Part shown: positions 35,351 through 47,464 of the stretch, one piece after another
Numbering within the stretch: the first letter of the stretch is position 1
Layout: each line of letters opens with the position of its first letter
Source: Lactuca virosa
Taxonomy: Eukaryota; Streptophyta; Magnoliopsida; Asterales; Asteraceae
Direction of reading: 5' to 3'
DNA length: 64,000 bases
Assembly (NCBI GenBank): GCA_928212115.1
Contig: CAKMRJ010005523.1
Span: forward strand, 140,941,103-141,005,102
The notes under the pieces: generated by a model
Database searches by the model: none
The model's input: the letters and a program-made list of their open reading frames with translations, nothing else
Told to the model about the DNA's origin: nothing
Translations under genes and position numbers: made by a program

Positions 35351-36000
35351 TAACGACTTAACAAGGTGCAAAGTTCAATTTCATGGGTTAGCACCAAATT
35401 CACATTTTTCCTAAGTAACTATGATTGGGAATTTATAAGTGTTTAGTTACTTGTTATTTTCATTATACTTTTAATGAGAATTAATGTCCTATCCTACCCG
35501 TTCGGCTAACGACCCTCCACCAGTCAAGGAAGCGGTGGGTGAGAGTGGACACACATTAAACCACTATTTTATAGGCAGTAACCTTATACCCTTCTTAATG
35601 ACCGGCTTCGTGAATGAGGCCTACTAACGGTAAGACCAACTTTTTACTTATACATATAATATATTAAACTTTTAATATTATAGTAGTATAAGGGTGTATT
35701 TTAAACTTTTAAAATACTAAGTGGTTTAATCTATTAATTAAACTATACTCTTAATTTAATTAAACTTAAACCATGTCATTATGGAATTATTAATTCTCTT
35801 TTAATTAAACACTTTAATTAACTATTAATAAAGTCCATAAAGATGTAATATGAATTATTTAAAACATCAAGATGCTAAAACAAAATTAAAACTATTTAAC
35901 TTGTTATTAACTCATGAACTCATGAGTTACACTTTTGAAATTTTTTAAAATAACTTTAGTTTTAGAATTCAGTGTCTCATAAAAAAACTTTTCAAATTCT

Positions 36001-36090
36001 AAAACTTGAAGGCAAATTTTGTAACTCTTGAAAACTTTTAGAATTCCATAAAAGAGACTTTCCAAGTTCCATAACTTGAGGGCAAGTTAT
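36001..36090 (-). repeat. cttg-agggc-aag hairpins in leader C
   Basis: aaaacttgaaggcaaatttt (36001-36020) and ccataacttgagggcaagtt (from 36069). The second pairs fully through to ttat. Confidence 0.6.
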
Positions 36091-36499
36091 GAAACTCTTC
36101 AAAGCCATTTATAACAAATTTTGTAACCTTTGAAGACTTTTGGAATTCATAATTTAAAGAGTTAATGAATGAGACTTTTCACATCCATAACTTATGGAAG
36201 TTTCGAAAACTCTTAAGATCATAACTTTTAAAAAAGACTTTTGAGTTCCAAAATTTTATGACAAAGTTTGTAACTCCTTAAAAACATTTAGATCAAACTT
36301 TTAAAACAAATAAAATAATCATATCATTCTATCTTTTAATAAGTTGACATAATTCAACTCTTGTAGTAAAATGACTCAAATTTTACAAATAATTAGTTTT
36401 TCATAGAATCAAGTAATTATCTTAAAATTTGACAAACTTCATATTTTTTTCAACTTTGAAAATCAAACATTTGCATCAATATAACAGAAAATAACCCAT

Positions 36500-36512
36500 G
36501 GCTCTGATACCA
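36500..36512 (-). other. Primer binding site (tRNA-iMet), element C
   Basis: ggctctgatacca, identical to element A, one base from the LTR. Confidence 0.9.
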
Positions 36513-36513
36513 C

Positions 36514-37293
36514 TGTTGGGTTTTGTATACTACAACATCCTATGGTGCACATACAACTCTAAATGCTGTGGATCTATGTTTTCTCTAATTATACATGCAA
36601 TATTGTTTCCAAAGCATTAAGCATACAACTAGCGTACAATTGACATAATCAACATAAAAGTGAGTTATAGAATTACCTCTTTTGTTGTAGCTTGTAGTTT
36701 TGGCCTTTAAGAACTTAGCACCCCAAGTGTGATGCCTCAAACGGGTCACAACACACCTAGGACAAAGGAGAACTGGAGAGAGATGTTGCTAGATCCAAAA
36801 TCGGCTCTAATGAACTCCAAAAACTCTAGTCTACGATTTTAGGTGCTAAGGGAGTCCTTTTATAGTGTGGCAAAGTCTAGGGTTACATACATGCAAACCC
36901 TAATGCCCATAACCTTTCATATTACTTAGGATCCATGGGTTAAACCTCCATGGACTATCCATGGACTACCATATTGGTTTAGCCCATCCTAAATAACAAT
37001 TGGCCCACACTATAAGAATCATTGATTTACCAAATCAGTCCCCATATATTTAATTAGTCTCTTTTGATCACATAATTAATTCCAAATTAATTCTTGATCA
37101 ATACTAATTAAATAATATGATTTCATATTAATATATTAGAACTTATAATATATTAATAAATCATAAGTAACCTCTTACTCAAGTATCCATCCTATGAAAT
37201 TGTCCTGGTGATATGCAACCCGAAATGGACCATGCTACTCTCGGGTCAAGTACATACCAATTATAGTTATGGTCTTAGACACCTAATCCAACA
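36514..37293 (-). repeat. 5' LTR of element C
   Basis: 780 bp, begins tgttgggttttgtatac and ends cacctaatccaaca. Related to the LTRs of A and B in the end blocks (for example gggtcaagtacatacc) but clearly diverged. Confidence 0.85.
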
Positions 37294-37307
37294 CTGTGAT
37301 GGCTTAA

Positions 37308-37464
37308 TGTATACGCTAGGGTCATATATAATTAAGAACCCACGGACTTAGAGTGTGTGATTCCGCCTTATTTCCCGTTTCTTGTTTGATTGTGGATTTA
37401 GGGCAGAGTCACTCAGTCAACCGTCTTCCCAGCCTTAATTATATATGACCTGTAGACACTAAGC
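37308..37464 (+). repeat. ~160-bp dispersed repeat, copy 1
   Basis: Shares the run ttccgcc...ttatttcc...tgttccttgtttggttgtgg with copies 2-4, ending tatatatgacctgta and acactaag. Copy 1 reads tttcttgtttgattgtgg. Confidence 0.7.
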
Positions 37465-37985
37465 GATTATAAACGAGCCTAGTGGGAATCATAGTATGAA
37501 GCATCATCACTATCTATCAGAACACACTTACTGCTAGTATTTGCTTAACGCAGTACAAAACGTTCGCAGTGGTAATAACAAAGGTAAAACAGAAAACACT
37601 AGAAACGTACACATAGATGCACTATCGCCCTAGCAAACACTTATTTCGAATCGACTTAACACACATGTCTTTAAGAAGTACCGACGTCATTCGACATGGA
37701 TTGGCTTAGTCCTCACCATAACAATCGCATGTGTTACAAGAATGACCCTTCGCCCTAAACCAACCGACTAATGAAACCCTCGTCACTCATAACGACAAAC
37801 CAGATACGAACCTCAGACTCTTCTCTCGCTTCAAACCTCCGAAGTACTCATGCGAGGAGTATTATATCCTTTCGTAACCTTCCCGAAGTATTCTCAACAA
37901 GGCCTTTCGAGAATACCACTCGTGCAGCGAGTCAAGCTCAAGCGCAGAGGCTAGAGACGAATACGGTTAACCTATCACTACAAAG

Positions 37986-38140
37986 TGTATACGCGAGGGT
38001 GGTATATAATTTAGATTCTACGGACTTAGGATGTGTGTTTCCGCCCTATCTCCTATTCCTTGTCTGGTTGTGGACCTGGGGCAGAGTCACCCATCCGACC
38101 GTCTTATTAATCTTAATTATATACGACCTGTATTCACAAG
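37986..38140 (+). repeat. ~160-bp dispersed repeat, copy 2
   Basis: Same core (tccttgtctggttgtggacc) with the flanking pair tgtatacgcgagg and tatacgacctgtattcac. Confidence 0.7.
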
Positions 38141-38964
38141 GTGATGATAGATGAACCAGGTGTGAGTCTTACCATGAACTTCAGGACAAAGCTGCCCAGG
38201 ACTACGAGTGTACATACTACCATTCGGATGAACGTAAACCAGTAAGCCAAACCCACACACTTTCTACCGATCAAAACAACAGACTCAATAGTGAAGATCC
38301 GCTGGAACGCCAAATGAGGATCTGAATTCACTGGAGAACGAGAAGTTCAGAGGGAACCGAAGTACCCACCTCCTTTCCTAGTTCCGAGTAACCATTCAGG
38401 ATTCGAATTTAGGGACAAAATTCCCTCTAACGGGGGGATGATGTCACAACTCCAAATTTTAGACCTAGCATGGTCTAAACCCTAACCAAGTACTAGTGTA
38501 ATCCACATTGCCACCTTGATTGCATGGTGTCCTCTATAGCCTTAGGGCTTGTTTATAGAGCTAACAAAGAAGTGTAGAAAGAAACCTAAACTAAATTAGG
38601 AAGGTTTAATCCAACACTTGGCTAAAGATCAAGGGTTAAAACATAAATAACACATATTAGATTGTGTTCACGGCCAAAACAAATCATGGAAGGATGTTCA
38701 CGGCCAAAGTAAACAAGGGAGATGTAGTTCACGATCCAATTAGCATCTAGAAGCTAGGTTCACGGTCAAAAAGGTAATCCATGACGTAGTTCACGGTTGG
38801 GGAATAATATTAAAGAAGTGTTCACGGTTTGAAGTTTTAGTTCACAAAGGAGTTTATGGTTGGACAAATCCAGGAACACCCTCTTATTGGGCTGAAAACC
38901 CCAATTCAAGTCCATTTATGAAACGTAAACACTAAAGCCCAATACCATTTCAACCGTAAACACC

Positions 38965-38967
<3 letters not shown>

Positions 38968-39043
<76 letters not shown>
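38968..39043. repeat. (TA)n then (TG)n microsatellite
   Basis: About 39 bp of TA followed by about 37 bp of TG with one interruption. Confidence 0.95.
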
Positions 39044-39045
<2 letters not shown>

Positions 39046-40450
39046 ACACCCTGAATCAATTCATTTCCTCATTTCTCAACCGTGAACCACTTCCAAAATC
39101 CTCTCAATCTTCATCCGTGAACAGCCCATTTTCTCTCAATCTTCAAAGGTTTACGCCCAGAATCTTCAAATCTTCAACCAATTCGCCAAGAACATTCATA
39201 ATATCTTCAAATCTTCATAATATCCTCAAGAACACCAAGATCCAACCGTAAACCCATTCTCCCAACCGTAAACCCCTATTTTGCAACCAAAACACTTAGC
39301 AACATTTCCAATTAATTCCACTTTAATTGTAAGTCCTTCTTATATAATTAAATTATTATTTAATTATTATTTAAATTAATATATTATTAATTTAAATACG
39401 ACGTCGAATATAATTATTTTAGGATAACGTTATTCGCACGTACGCTAGCCCGAGGATCGTCACTATTGTTTCACTACCGCTATGCTATCCAAACACGAGT
39501 ACGCACTAGAGGTGAGTTCATACCCCTACATTTTCACTATTTTTAAACGTTTTTAGGGGGGAATACAAGTATAACACAAAGAAATTTCGTGCTGATATTC
39601 AAAGGATTTTTAAACAGTTTTAAAGTACATCAAGTCGTTTCAACTGATTCAAAATATTTTAAAAAGTGTTTCGAACTACTTTAAATATTTTATACTTTTA
39701 TTTCAAAGTACAGGTTTATATGTATATATCTTATATATTTATGAATGCAATTTATTTAAATAGATCTTTAACCCTTTTGTAACATGTCGAGCAAAAGGGT
39801 ACCTTTCTCATCGTTTTTATCAGATTATACAAACTGTTTGACTCAAGGACTTTCAGTGCATACAGAATTCATAGAACATACATTTAAACTATAATAGGTA
39901 TAGTTTATGGAATACTACTCTAGTTCACTACTACAAGGATACACTATTAAAATAATTATTTAAGTATGATTATTTTGTATTACAAAGTACATCACTACAT
40001 GTTAATACAAACGATTACTAATACAAGAGAACCCTATAACACCACGCGTAAACTAGTTAATATAGGATTGTGAGGCACTACTTCGGGTACCCACCAGGGT
40101 ACAGGTTCAAGTCGTAGAAATTATAACCAGAGTCTCCCGGATAGAGAGCGTGAGGTTTGTGTATAGATCTATACGAGACTGACAATCCCACACCCAAACT
40201 GCTAGCTACAGTTAGGCAGGCTGCATGGGGGTGACAAATGTCATATTACCGACGCCTGAAGAACGCCGTAGAGGCCACTAGGTCATATTAGCATGGTTAT
40301 ATGAAACTCACAATAGTATCAACTAAATGATGTTTACGGGATTAACACTACTTCACGAGTTTTATTTTAATAATAAGACTATACAGTTTTACAAGTAACA
40401 AGAGCATACAAATCAAAAGGGACCTATAATGTTAACACTATGAGTTCTTG

Positions 40451-40612
40451 GTTTATGCACCAAAGGTTGTATATAATTATAGGGTCTGATAGGTAATAGG
40501 ATGAGTGGTTTCCGCTTTATTTCCTGTTCCTTGTTTGGTTGTGGGCTTAGAGCAGATTCACACAATTTATTTCCTATTCGATCTTGGTTATATATGATCT
40601 GTATAAACTAAG
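40451..40612 (+). repeat. ~160-bp dispersed repeat, copy 3
   Basis: Core tttcctgttccttgtttggt and end tatatatgatctgtataaac, inside the 3.0-kb LTR. Confidence 0.75.
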
Positions 40613-40882
40613 AAAATATAAGGGGTAACAGGTATGGGTCAGGTTGCTATATACAAGTACAGTACACTAGTTTCTAGTATAAAACATACATTTCTTAGAG
40701 AGCGTGTAATAGAGTACATGCATACAAAAAGGGTCGCACTACAAATACAGTCACATTTCATTACTTTTTCCAAGTATGAGTCAAAAGAACTTACATGTCA
40801 TTACATCAGAAAATATAGGATTTTCTGGAAGAACATACTTACATTTGTAAAAGGACCATTACAGTTAACTTTGTAAGTACTT

Positions 40883-41042
40883 AGTGAATACGCCCGGGTT
40901 ATATACAATAAGGATCCGACAAACAGTGGGATGTGTGCCTTCCGCCCCATTTCCTGTTCCTTGTTTGGTTGTGGGCTTGGGGCAGAACCATACAACCGAT
41001 TGTCTGTTCGATCTTGATTGTATGTAACTTATATACACTAAG
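40883..41042 (+). repeat. ~160-bp dispersed repeat, copy 4
   Basis: Core tttcctgttccttgtttggt identical to copy 3, with the end cttatatacactaag. About 430 bp downstream of copy 3. Confidence 0.75.
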
Positions 41043-41472
41043 TACTCGTAGAAGGAACTAGTATGAGTCAATTTATATATCATTCATTACATCAAGAGAT
41101 ATAGGATTTCCTGGAGAAACACATCATGTTTTACAAAGAACAAAGAACTTGTTTTCTAAAACAAAACGCTTATGAACTCACTAACTTTAATGTTGACACT
41201 TTCAAAACCACTTGTATTCTCAGGGAACTAGTAGACAGGTACTCGCACAGGTTTTAGAAGACGGAGCATAGTAGCTTCAAGTCTTTATTTTGCTATTTAT
41301 TTTTGGACTCAATCATATGTGATTCAAATACAATGTAAACACTATATTATTAATACAATGGTTGTTGTTGCTTTGATTACTATTATTCAATTGTTGTGAT
41401 ACTATACATGACGTCCTCCGCAAGGGGGAACGTTTCTGCCGTTCCGGTTTGGGGGTGTGACACATTCGGAAA

Positions 41473-41732
41473 GAATTAGAGAAGTTCAAAATGACAAATA
41501 CGAAAGCCAGAAGTATGCCTCTTAGGAGTCACTTGAAACTCTTTAATAATCAATCCTCAATATCCAAAGCGGATAAGGCTAAAATGACAAAAGTTCCTTA
41601 TGTTTCTATAGTTGGTAGCTTGACATACGCAATGATGTGCACCGAACTGGATATTACTCATGCAATGGGAGTTGTTAGTCGGTTTATGTCGAATTTACAA
41701 AATGAGCATTAGGAAAGAGTCAAATGCTCAAC
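41473..41732 (+). pseudogene. Copia reverse transcriptase/RNase H fragment
   Basis: The frame reads MPLRSHLKLFNNQSSISKAD, then KVPYVSIVGSLTYAMMCTEL and DITHAMGVVSRFMSN. This is the conserved copia block at the end of RT. It stops at an in-frame TAG after NEH (about 41710), where a Trp is usual. No other part of the element is present. It lies right after the gypsy LTR end, so the LTR element probably inserted into or recombined with this copia element. Confidence 0.85.
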
Positions 41733-42286
41733 CAAATCCTACATCTAAGCAAGAAACTTTAATACTTATAATGGTCCAAAACAAGCATTGCCACGCCGTG
41801 CTTTTGTTTTCCCTACAAAACCTTTCATCCTTAAAGAGTGGATGATCTGATTCTTGAATTTTTTAAGATGCATATTGATGTCTATATTGTCTCGTGTATG
41901 TTTGCTACAATAAATATTTATGTTATTTTAAGAATGTTATTGTAAGTATTAAGTAAAATTATGATTCATGATATATTCTATAGATAATACTTTGGCATAA
42001 TAATTTTTAATCTTAGTATTGTAAATGGGTCATGTTAATGGAGCGGATATCCGTTGATTTGGTGGATAAATGTATTATTAAAAAAATAAAGAATTTTGTA
42101 TACACCCATATTAAACGTCAAATTATTATATTTGTCCGATCTAATTTTAAATATCACATTTACCTTTCTTAAGCTTTCAAAATATAAAATTTACCCGAAA
42201 CATTTTGTGCAGATTGGAGTCACCCTTAACTAAAAAATTATTAACCTTGGTAACCATCATCTGTCATATTGTGGAGACCCATAGAC
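41733..42286. other. AT-rich spacer, nothing recognised
   Basis: No ORF, repeat or RNA gene that I can support. Confidence 0.5.
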
Positions 42287-42289
42287 TAA

Positions 42290-42790
42290 GGTGTTGTTTG
42301 TTTTTTCTGAGGTAAAATGTCTGCAGTCTGCGGACCACATCTATAGACCTCTACAACAGAAGAGGTGGACTAAACGTCTGTAGTCTGAAAAAAGAAGACT
42401 ATTTTTTTAACATCTGCAGGCTACTAAAATAAACTAAAATCTAAATAAACTGATTTTTTTAAACTACAAAGTGATTTTTTTAAATATATTTATGACTTTT
42501 TTATAAATAATTAACAAATCTAAATCAACTTTTAGTATTATTGTATAAAAAGTGAAAATAAAGATGATACAAATTAACGTATATATTTGAAAAAAAAACC
42601 AACAATTTTGGTCGTAAAGTTATGTCTAAACATTGTAATTAGGAATCAAAGAATTTGATATATAAATAAATATAAATAAAGTTCGATTTTTTCAATTAAA
42701 TCAATTAAAAACGTGCCATAAATATTTTTCTAAGAAATTGACGATGCTTTATTAAATAATGTTTTATAAAATTTGACACAAAAAATATAA

Positions 42791-42855
<65 letters not shown>

Positions 42856-43244
42856 TATTTATATAAACAACTTCAACGACCATTATTGTAATAAACTTTT
42901 ATTTATAAATTTGTCAAAAATATCATGTTTGTGTCGTCGAATTTTTTTTTAAGTATTGTAACTTTTTTTTTTCAAATTGTTTATCACTAATAAAGTTGAA
43001 ATAAATATAAATTCAAAAAAACTAAAAAAAAGTAAAGTATATGTGTTTTTTTAGGCTAGAAGATATCTGAAAATGTTAGAAGACTCTGGTCCATATCTAC
43101 GCCAAAAAGAGGGCACACAGACATTTTTAGGTCTGCAGTCTTAAAAAAAAACAAACAGTCTGCGAAGACTAATGTCTGCGCGTGGTCTGCACCGCACAGA
43201 CAGAAAAAGTCAGGAAGATTTACAGACAAAAAACAAACACCACT
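42290..43244. mobile_element. 955-bp PIF/Harbinger-like non-autonomous element
   Basis: Left end ggtgttgtttgttttttctg; right end reverse complement agtggtgtttgttttttgtc. Both are flanked by taa (42287-42289, 43245-43247). Subterminal regions at both ends repeat gtctgcagtctg-like motifs (42330-42390 and 43125-43200). No transposase. The interior holds a 60-bp TA microsatellite. A related end lies at 9413. Confidence 0.75.
42793..42852. repeat. (TA)n microsatellite
   Basis: About 30 TA units inside the Harbinger-like element. Confidence 0.97.
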
Positions 43245-43519
43245 TAAGTCTTCCACCTATTATTGATTATCCACCATTATGTAAAATGTCTTGCTTTCAG
43301 GCGTCAAGGAAAGGGCTAAGATTGGAAAGATAAGACTGGAAATCCCTACAAGCAAACACTAATATGATAATTAAGTTAATAAAGGTTATAATATTACCAC
43401 AAACATTACGAGTGTTAAATTCGTAACATAAAGTTATTCAATTTGAAAACTAGATTCTATTAAACGAAATTAAAATCTTAAAATGAACCGAAACAAAACC
43501 CTTTTGAGCAAATCATTGC

Positions 43520-43868
43520 TAATAAATGAATATTTTTTTGCCAAATGTCACTCTCTCGTTAACTTGAACACATGTTATTTTTTGTTATTTTTTAATAAAT
43601 GTTTTTTCCATGTGTCATTTTTTCATTTTTCATCTTTTCTTAATTAACACATCACATTTAATAACTGTCTAAATTGAAAATAATTAATAAATTACAGTAT
43701 TATTACTATTCATATATTGTATTTAATATTTAATATGTTTCCTTTTACATTTAAATTTTAAATTTTGAATTTCAAATCTAAAATTTCAGTTTTAAATATT
43801 TTTTTTAAACCTTCATATTTAGTTTTTTGTTTTATCCAACCCGTATAACATACGGGTCTTACAACTAG
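43520..43868 (+). mobile_element. Helitron 3' terminus
   Basis: The hairpin acccgtat-aac-atacgggt (43839-43857) is followed 8 bases later by ctag (43865-43868) and then t. This is the Helitron 3' signature: a stem-loop about 10 nt before CTRR, inserted before T. The upstream T-rich sequence (tgccaaatgtcac, ccatgtgtcatttt) fits a non-autonomous copy. The 5' end was not found; the left bound is a guess. Confidence 0.65.
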
Positions 43869-43869
43869 T

Positions 43870-43947
43870 ATAGTTAGAATTGAGGATGTTCATACCAGAT
43901 TTGAAAACATAGTTAGAATTGAGGATGTTCATACCATTTGAAAACTG
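43870..43947. repeat. 39-bp tandem duplication
   Basis: atagttagaattgaggatgt, followed by tcatacca, occurs twice in direct succession, each followed by tttgaaaac. Confidence 0.85.
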
Positions 43948-44994
43948 TTTAAAGGAAAAAATAATACATTTTTTTCATCTCTCGTGTAAACCACAATCTA
44001 ACCGCTACATACAAAAAAATCGAATAAATAACTTGCTCGAGTATGCAAAAATTAGTAGAAGAATCTCGATAACGTGATAACGTACAATTAAACAGACACA
44101 AAGCACACACATCTTGATTGAGAAAATCATAATGAAATTAGGTTAATTGGATAATGTCATTGTACAGAATCGGAAGAATAAACGAAATAAACACCGAAAA
44201 ACATGATAATTACGTGGGCAATCAGGTGGTGGGCATATTATCGATTAAAGAATAAATGAAACTATGCAATATGTCCCTTCACGATGCTCGACAGTGGGAA
44301 GGAAGAGACGATTGATCACACACAAAAGGAAAGACAATTATAGGGATTAACGTGGTATGATGCATACGTGATATAAATCCCTACTCTTGAAGGTAGGGGG
44401 CTAGGGGTTTTTTTTTCGTTAATAATGATTTTTAAATATAAAAAATGATTTAAAATGTTTAATAAGCGCGATTACGTGAATGAAGCCCAAGGCCTGACCC
44501 AGCTATTATAACTTATCCCGTTAACCCTAATTCCTATTTGTTTAATCGCTACTTTGCTAATCTTAGGACTGATCTTGTTCGCTGCTTACCGCTTCGCGTC
44601 ACGTTATTGTGAAATCTGAAGTTCTGATCGATTGTCAAGTTCTTATTAACGTACAACCCCATCTTTTTCATGCACACTCATACCAACGTACAAGTATGCT
44701 TATGCACATGTTCTATCCTTTATGTTTTTTTTTTCCATGCAGTTTACTTTCTTTGATTGTGGGTGCTTAGTTTTAGTTTATTCCATGTATTTATGTACTG
44801 TAAGACTTTGGGTTTCTTCTTGTTGTTCAAGCAAGTTATTTTTCCAGAAAACACTGTGTGTGTGATCTTTGTCTTGCTGTATGACTCTGCGAAGTGCTGT
44901 GTGTGGTTACTCAGTTTTGTGCACTGTGAGTTTTGCTAATACGATTCTTAAGTTTTGCTACTTTGATTTCTGATTTGTGGGCTGTTAATTGTAG
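43948..44994. other. Upstream region of the NLR fragment
   Basis: No NB-ARC or coiled-coil coding sequence can be read here. The last part ends in a good 3' splice site (gggctgttaattgtag, 44979-44994), so it includes intron sequence. A poly-T run lies near 44726. Confidence 0.5.
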
Positions 44995-46550
44995 GGGAAG
45001 AGAAGTTTTTTTTATTAAGAATCACAATGTCAAACGTTGAAGACTGGGATTCCAAGGAAATCCACTTAACTAATAACACAGTATCCAAGCTTCCAGATAA
45101 CCCGGAATGCCCCTTTCTTGTAAATTTGTTCTTGGACTTCAATGAAGATCTGTATGATATTCCAATCACATTCTTCAATAACATGCCTAGTCTCCAAACA
45201 CTAGATCTGTCCAACACGAGTATAAGATGTCTGCCATCTTCCATTTCCAAGCTGACAACTCTTACTGAATTATACGTAAGAAACTGTGCGATGATGGAAC
45301 TCCCACCTGAAATTGGATCCCTTAAGAATCTCAAGGTCCTTGATTCAGAAGGAACACAACTTGTGAGTCTACCTAAACAAGTTGGGTCGCTAATCAAGTT
45401 GGAATGCTTGAAGTTTTCATTGTACGAATTTGCACACGATCACAAACCAAGAAACCAAATAGTCCCAGTAGCAGATTTAGCAAAACTCAGAGGGTTAAAG
45501 GCAATCAGCATTTATTTGGACTCGAATACTGAATGGTGGGAAGATGAGGTCAAAAGAATCATCAACATTTTGCCCAAACTTGAGAACTTGGAATGTTTGA
45601 GATTGTATTTCCCAACCACAGAACTGCTGGAGACATTCATGGAAACACAGAACTCGCGGGGGTTCCCTATCTACCAACAGTTGTCTGATTTTGGTTTCAT
45701 TGTTGGTCACCTTGAAGAATATGTGATATCGTGTGTCCCACGTGACCTTCTCAAGATGTTTATAAAACTCCCCAAGTTTCTGATGTATACAAATTATGAC
45801 GACGAGACAAAAGTGATTGCGAGGCTGCTGAAAGATGTTAATGCTCTTTTATTAGACCGCCACTGGACTGTCCAGTCCTTGTCTTCCTTTGGGCTCGTAG
45901 AGATGGAGAAGCTGAAATTCTGCTTGTTGGCCCAATGCAATGAGTTGCTGGAGATTGTCAATGGAAACCATTTGAAGGAGTTAGAACATCTGTCAATTCA
46001 TTGCATGAAGAGTCTCACTTGCATCTTGAATGGGAGAATCGAAAGTGATAGTCTGTGTCTTTCCAAGCTAAAAACCTTGGCTATTCATTCATGCCCTCAG
46101 ATGATCACCATTTTTACACGGGGGTTGCTTGAGAGTCTCACTTGCTTGGAATATCTTGTTGTTGAAGACTGCACGAATCGAAAGCCTTGTAAGTTTGGAA
46201 TGTTATCAGTATTCATCAACTCTTCCTTCTTGTTGTCTCCCAAGTTTGAAGAAGATATCACTTTTACACCTCCATGAATTTGTTAGCATCTCTCGTGGTA
46301 TAAGTATTGCCCCACGATTAGAAAGTCTGGTCGTTTTTAATTGCCCAAAACTTAAGGAAATCTCCAACATGCAACCTTCTGATCATCTCAGGGAAATTAA
46401 AGGGACCAAGCACTGGTGGGATGCATTGAAATGGAGTGGTCAGCCTGCTTATCGTGATTATCTGGCTAATGTCTTCATCCAAATTGGACCAGATGATGAA
46501 AATATCATGGATGAGCTAGCTGACGCTGTGAACCTTCCCATATTTTACTG
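44995..46550 (+). pseudogene. NLR (CC-NB-LRR type) LRR exon, frameshifted, lacks NB-ARC
   Basis: Intracellular plant immune receptors detect pathogen effectors through a C-terminal LRR. The reading frame is open from a 3' splice site at 44994/44995 through the first ATG (45027): EEKFFLRITMSNVEDWDSKE. It is therefore an internal exon and that ATG is not the native start. LRR repeats follow (MPSLQTLDLSNTSIRCLPSS, LTTLTELYVRNCAMMELPPE, LKNLKVLDSEGTQLVSLPKQ), later less regular ones (LKTLAIHSCPQMITIF). A frameshift near 46174-46178 ends the first frame at 46277. The other frame resumes the LRR (CCLPSLKKISLLHLHEFVSI) and the usual C-terminal tail (LREIKGTKHWWDALKW) to a stop at 46551. Coiled-coil and NB-ARC (P-loop) parts are absent. 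It is the only host gene of recognisable function here; closest in style to RPS2/At4g27190-like receptors. Confidence 0.8.
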
Positions 46551-47464
46551 ATCGAATACCTTTTTTCACAACACAACAGGTGAAGTTTCCTAACTTAATA
46601 TCTTAAAATAATAATATGTGCAGCCACTCTTTATCACCTAAAATCCTGACAGCATATTTATTGTTTTTTTCGTCGAATAGGGTATAGTTAGTGGATTTGA
46701 GTAAAAATTCTCGCTACCATAATATATAGCAATAAACTTTTATTTATACCCATAATAACAGCGTACTTGTATCTTTTTTCTACCAAGAATGCCAACTTGC
46801 TTATATTTTGTTTCTTATATATGGTAGCAATAGATGACCTGAAACTTGGAAGCATTTGATAAGCTCAATGTTACATAAGTCTATCATCCGTAAAGAAATG
46901 TAAGTATGTTGCTGAACTTTTAGGTAAAGGAAGTGCAAGTAAGATGCGATTTTGTGTAAATAAGTATAGGTACATTGCTATTATGGTAAAACATAAAGTA
47001 TATTTTACAAGTTTAAGAGAAAAAAAATAATTTAACGGCAAGTATGATGCTATTATGGGTAAATAAATCTAAGTAAATTGTTGTGGATAAAAAGTAAAGT
47101 ACATTGTTTATGTTGATAAAAAAACAGTAAAATATGTTGATTTTTGCCAGTACGATTTCACATTTCCTTTTTCTCTGTTGTTTCTAATTGTGACATTCAT
47201 GTTGTGCAGTGAATCCCTGGAACAAAGATGGTTTTTCCTAGATTGAAGAAGCCACAAGATCATATTTTGCTTATTTGAAGCCGTCAAGTCAACCGCTTAA
47301 TTTCATTGAATTGGTTTTATTTTTAATGAGCCTTATTTACATTAATACTGAATTTTGTTGCAAATAACTGTGTCATGTTGCATGTTCCTAGGTTTCAAAT
47401 ATTCCTTTTTATAGTTTTGTGTAGAACAAATACATTGTGAAACAAGATTTATATCATTTGTTGG
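46551..47464 (+). other. Region 3' of the NLR with a possible 3'UTR intron
   Basis: A plausible donor (cacaacag|gtgaag, 46580) and acceptor (gttgtgcag, 47209) would leave an exon with tgaatccctggaacaaagat. This is inference. The middle is AT-rich. Confidence 0.3.

Larger units (their letters stand above)
21184..37293 (-). mobile_element. Element C: copia-type retrotransposon with two nested insertions
   Basis: Same family as element A, by matching blocks 1853-3300 with 21184-22552 and 29975-30100. Orientation is minus: the 5' LTR is at 36514-37293, the primer site at 36500-36512 and gag at 34871-34211. Its interior is split by element B (22553-29974) and element D (31307-34133). Its 3' LTR is absent; the element stops at the junction with the gypsy fragment at 21183/21184. 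Between the insertions (29975-31306 and 34134-36513) the sequence continues the A-like interior. Confidence 0.85.
37294..38441 (+). mobile_element. Gypsy interior 3' end and repeat-bearing flank
   Basis: From about 38340 to 38441 the sequence ends with gacaaaattccctctaacgg and ggggatga, the usual 3' end of plant gypsy pol and purine tract, directly before the LTR at 38442. Upstream are two copies of the ~160-bp repeat that also lies inside that LTR (37308-37464 and 37986-38140). A 127-codon frame at 37771-38154 shows no domain and partly overlaps a repeat copy; not called as a gene. Confidence 0.55.
38442..41462 (+). repeat. 3.0-kb gypsy LTR
   Basis: Starts tgtcacaactccaaa right after the purine tract and ends gggggtgtgaca, giving perfect tgtcaca terminal inverted repeats. 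It is the 3' LTR of a plus-strand element whose body is mostly gone. Inside are a (TA)n/(TG)n microsatellite at 38968-39043 and two copies of the ~160-bp repeat. The second LTR is not in the window. Confidence 0.75.

Noticed and set aside
37771..38154. 127-codon ORF near the gypsy 3' end
   Set aside because: Overlaps a dispersed repeat and lacks any integrase or chromodomain motif.
41660..41845. Continuation of copia RT in a second frame
   Set aside because: The translation after about 41732 has no RNase H motif and runs into AT-rich spacer.
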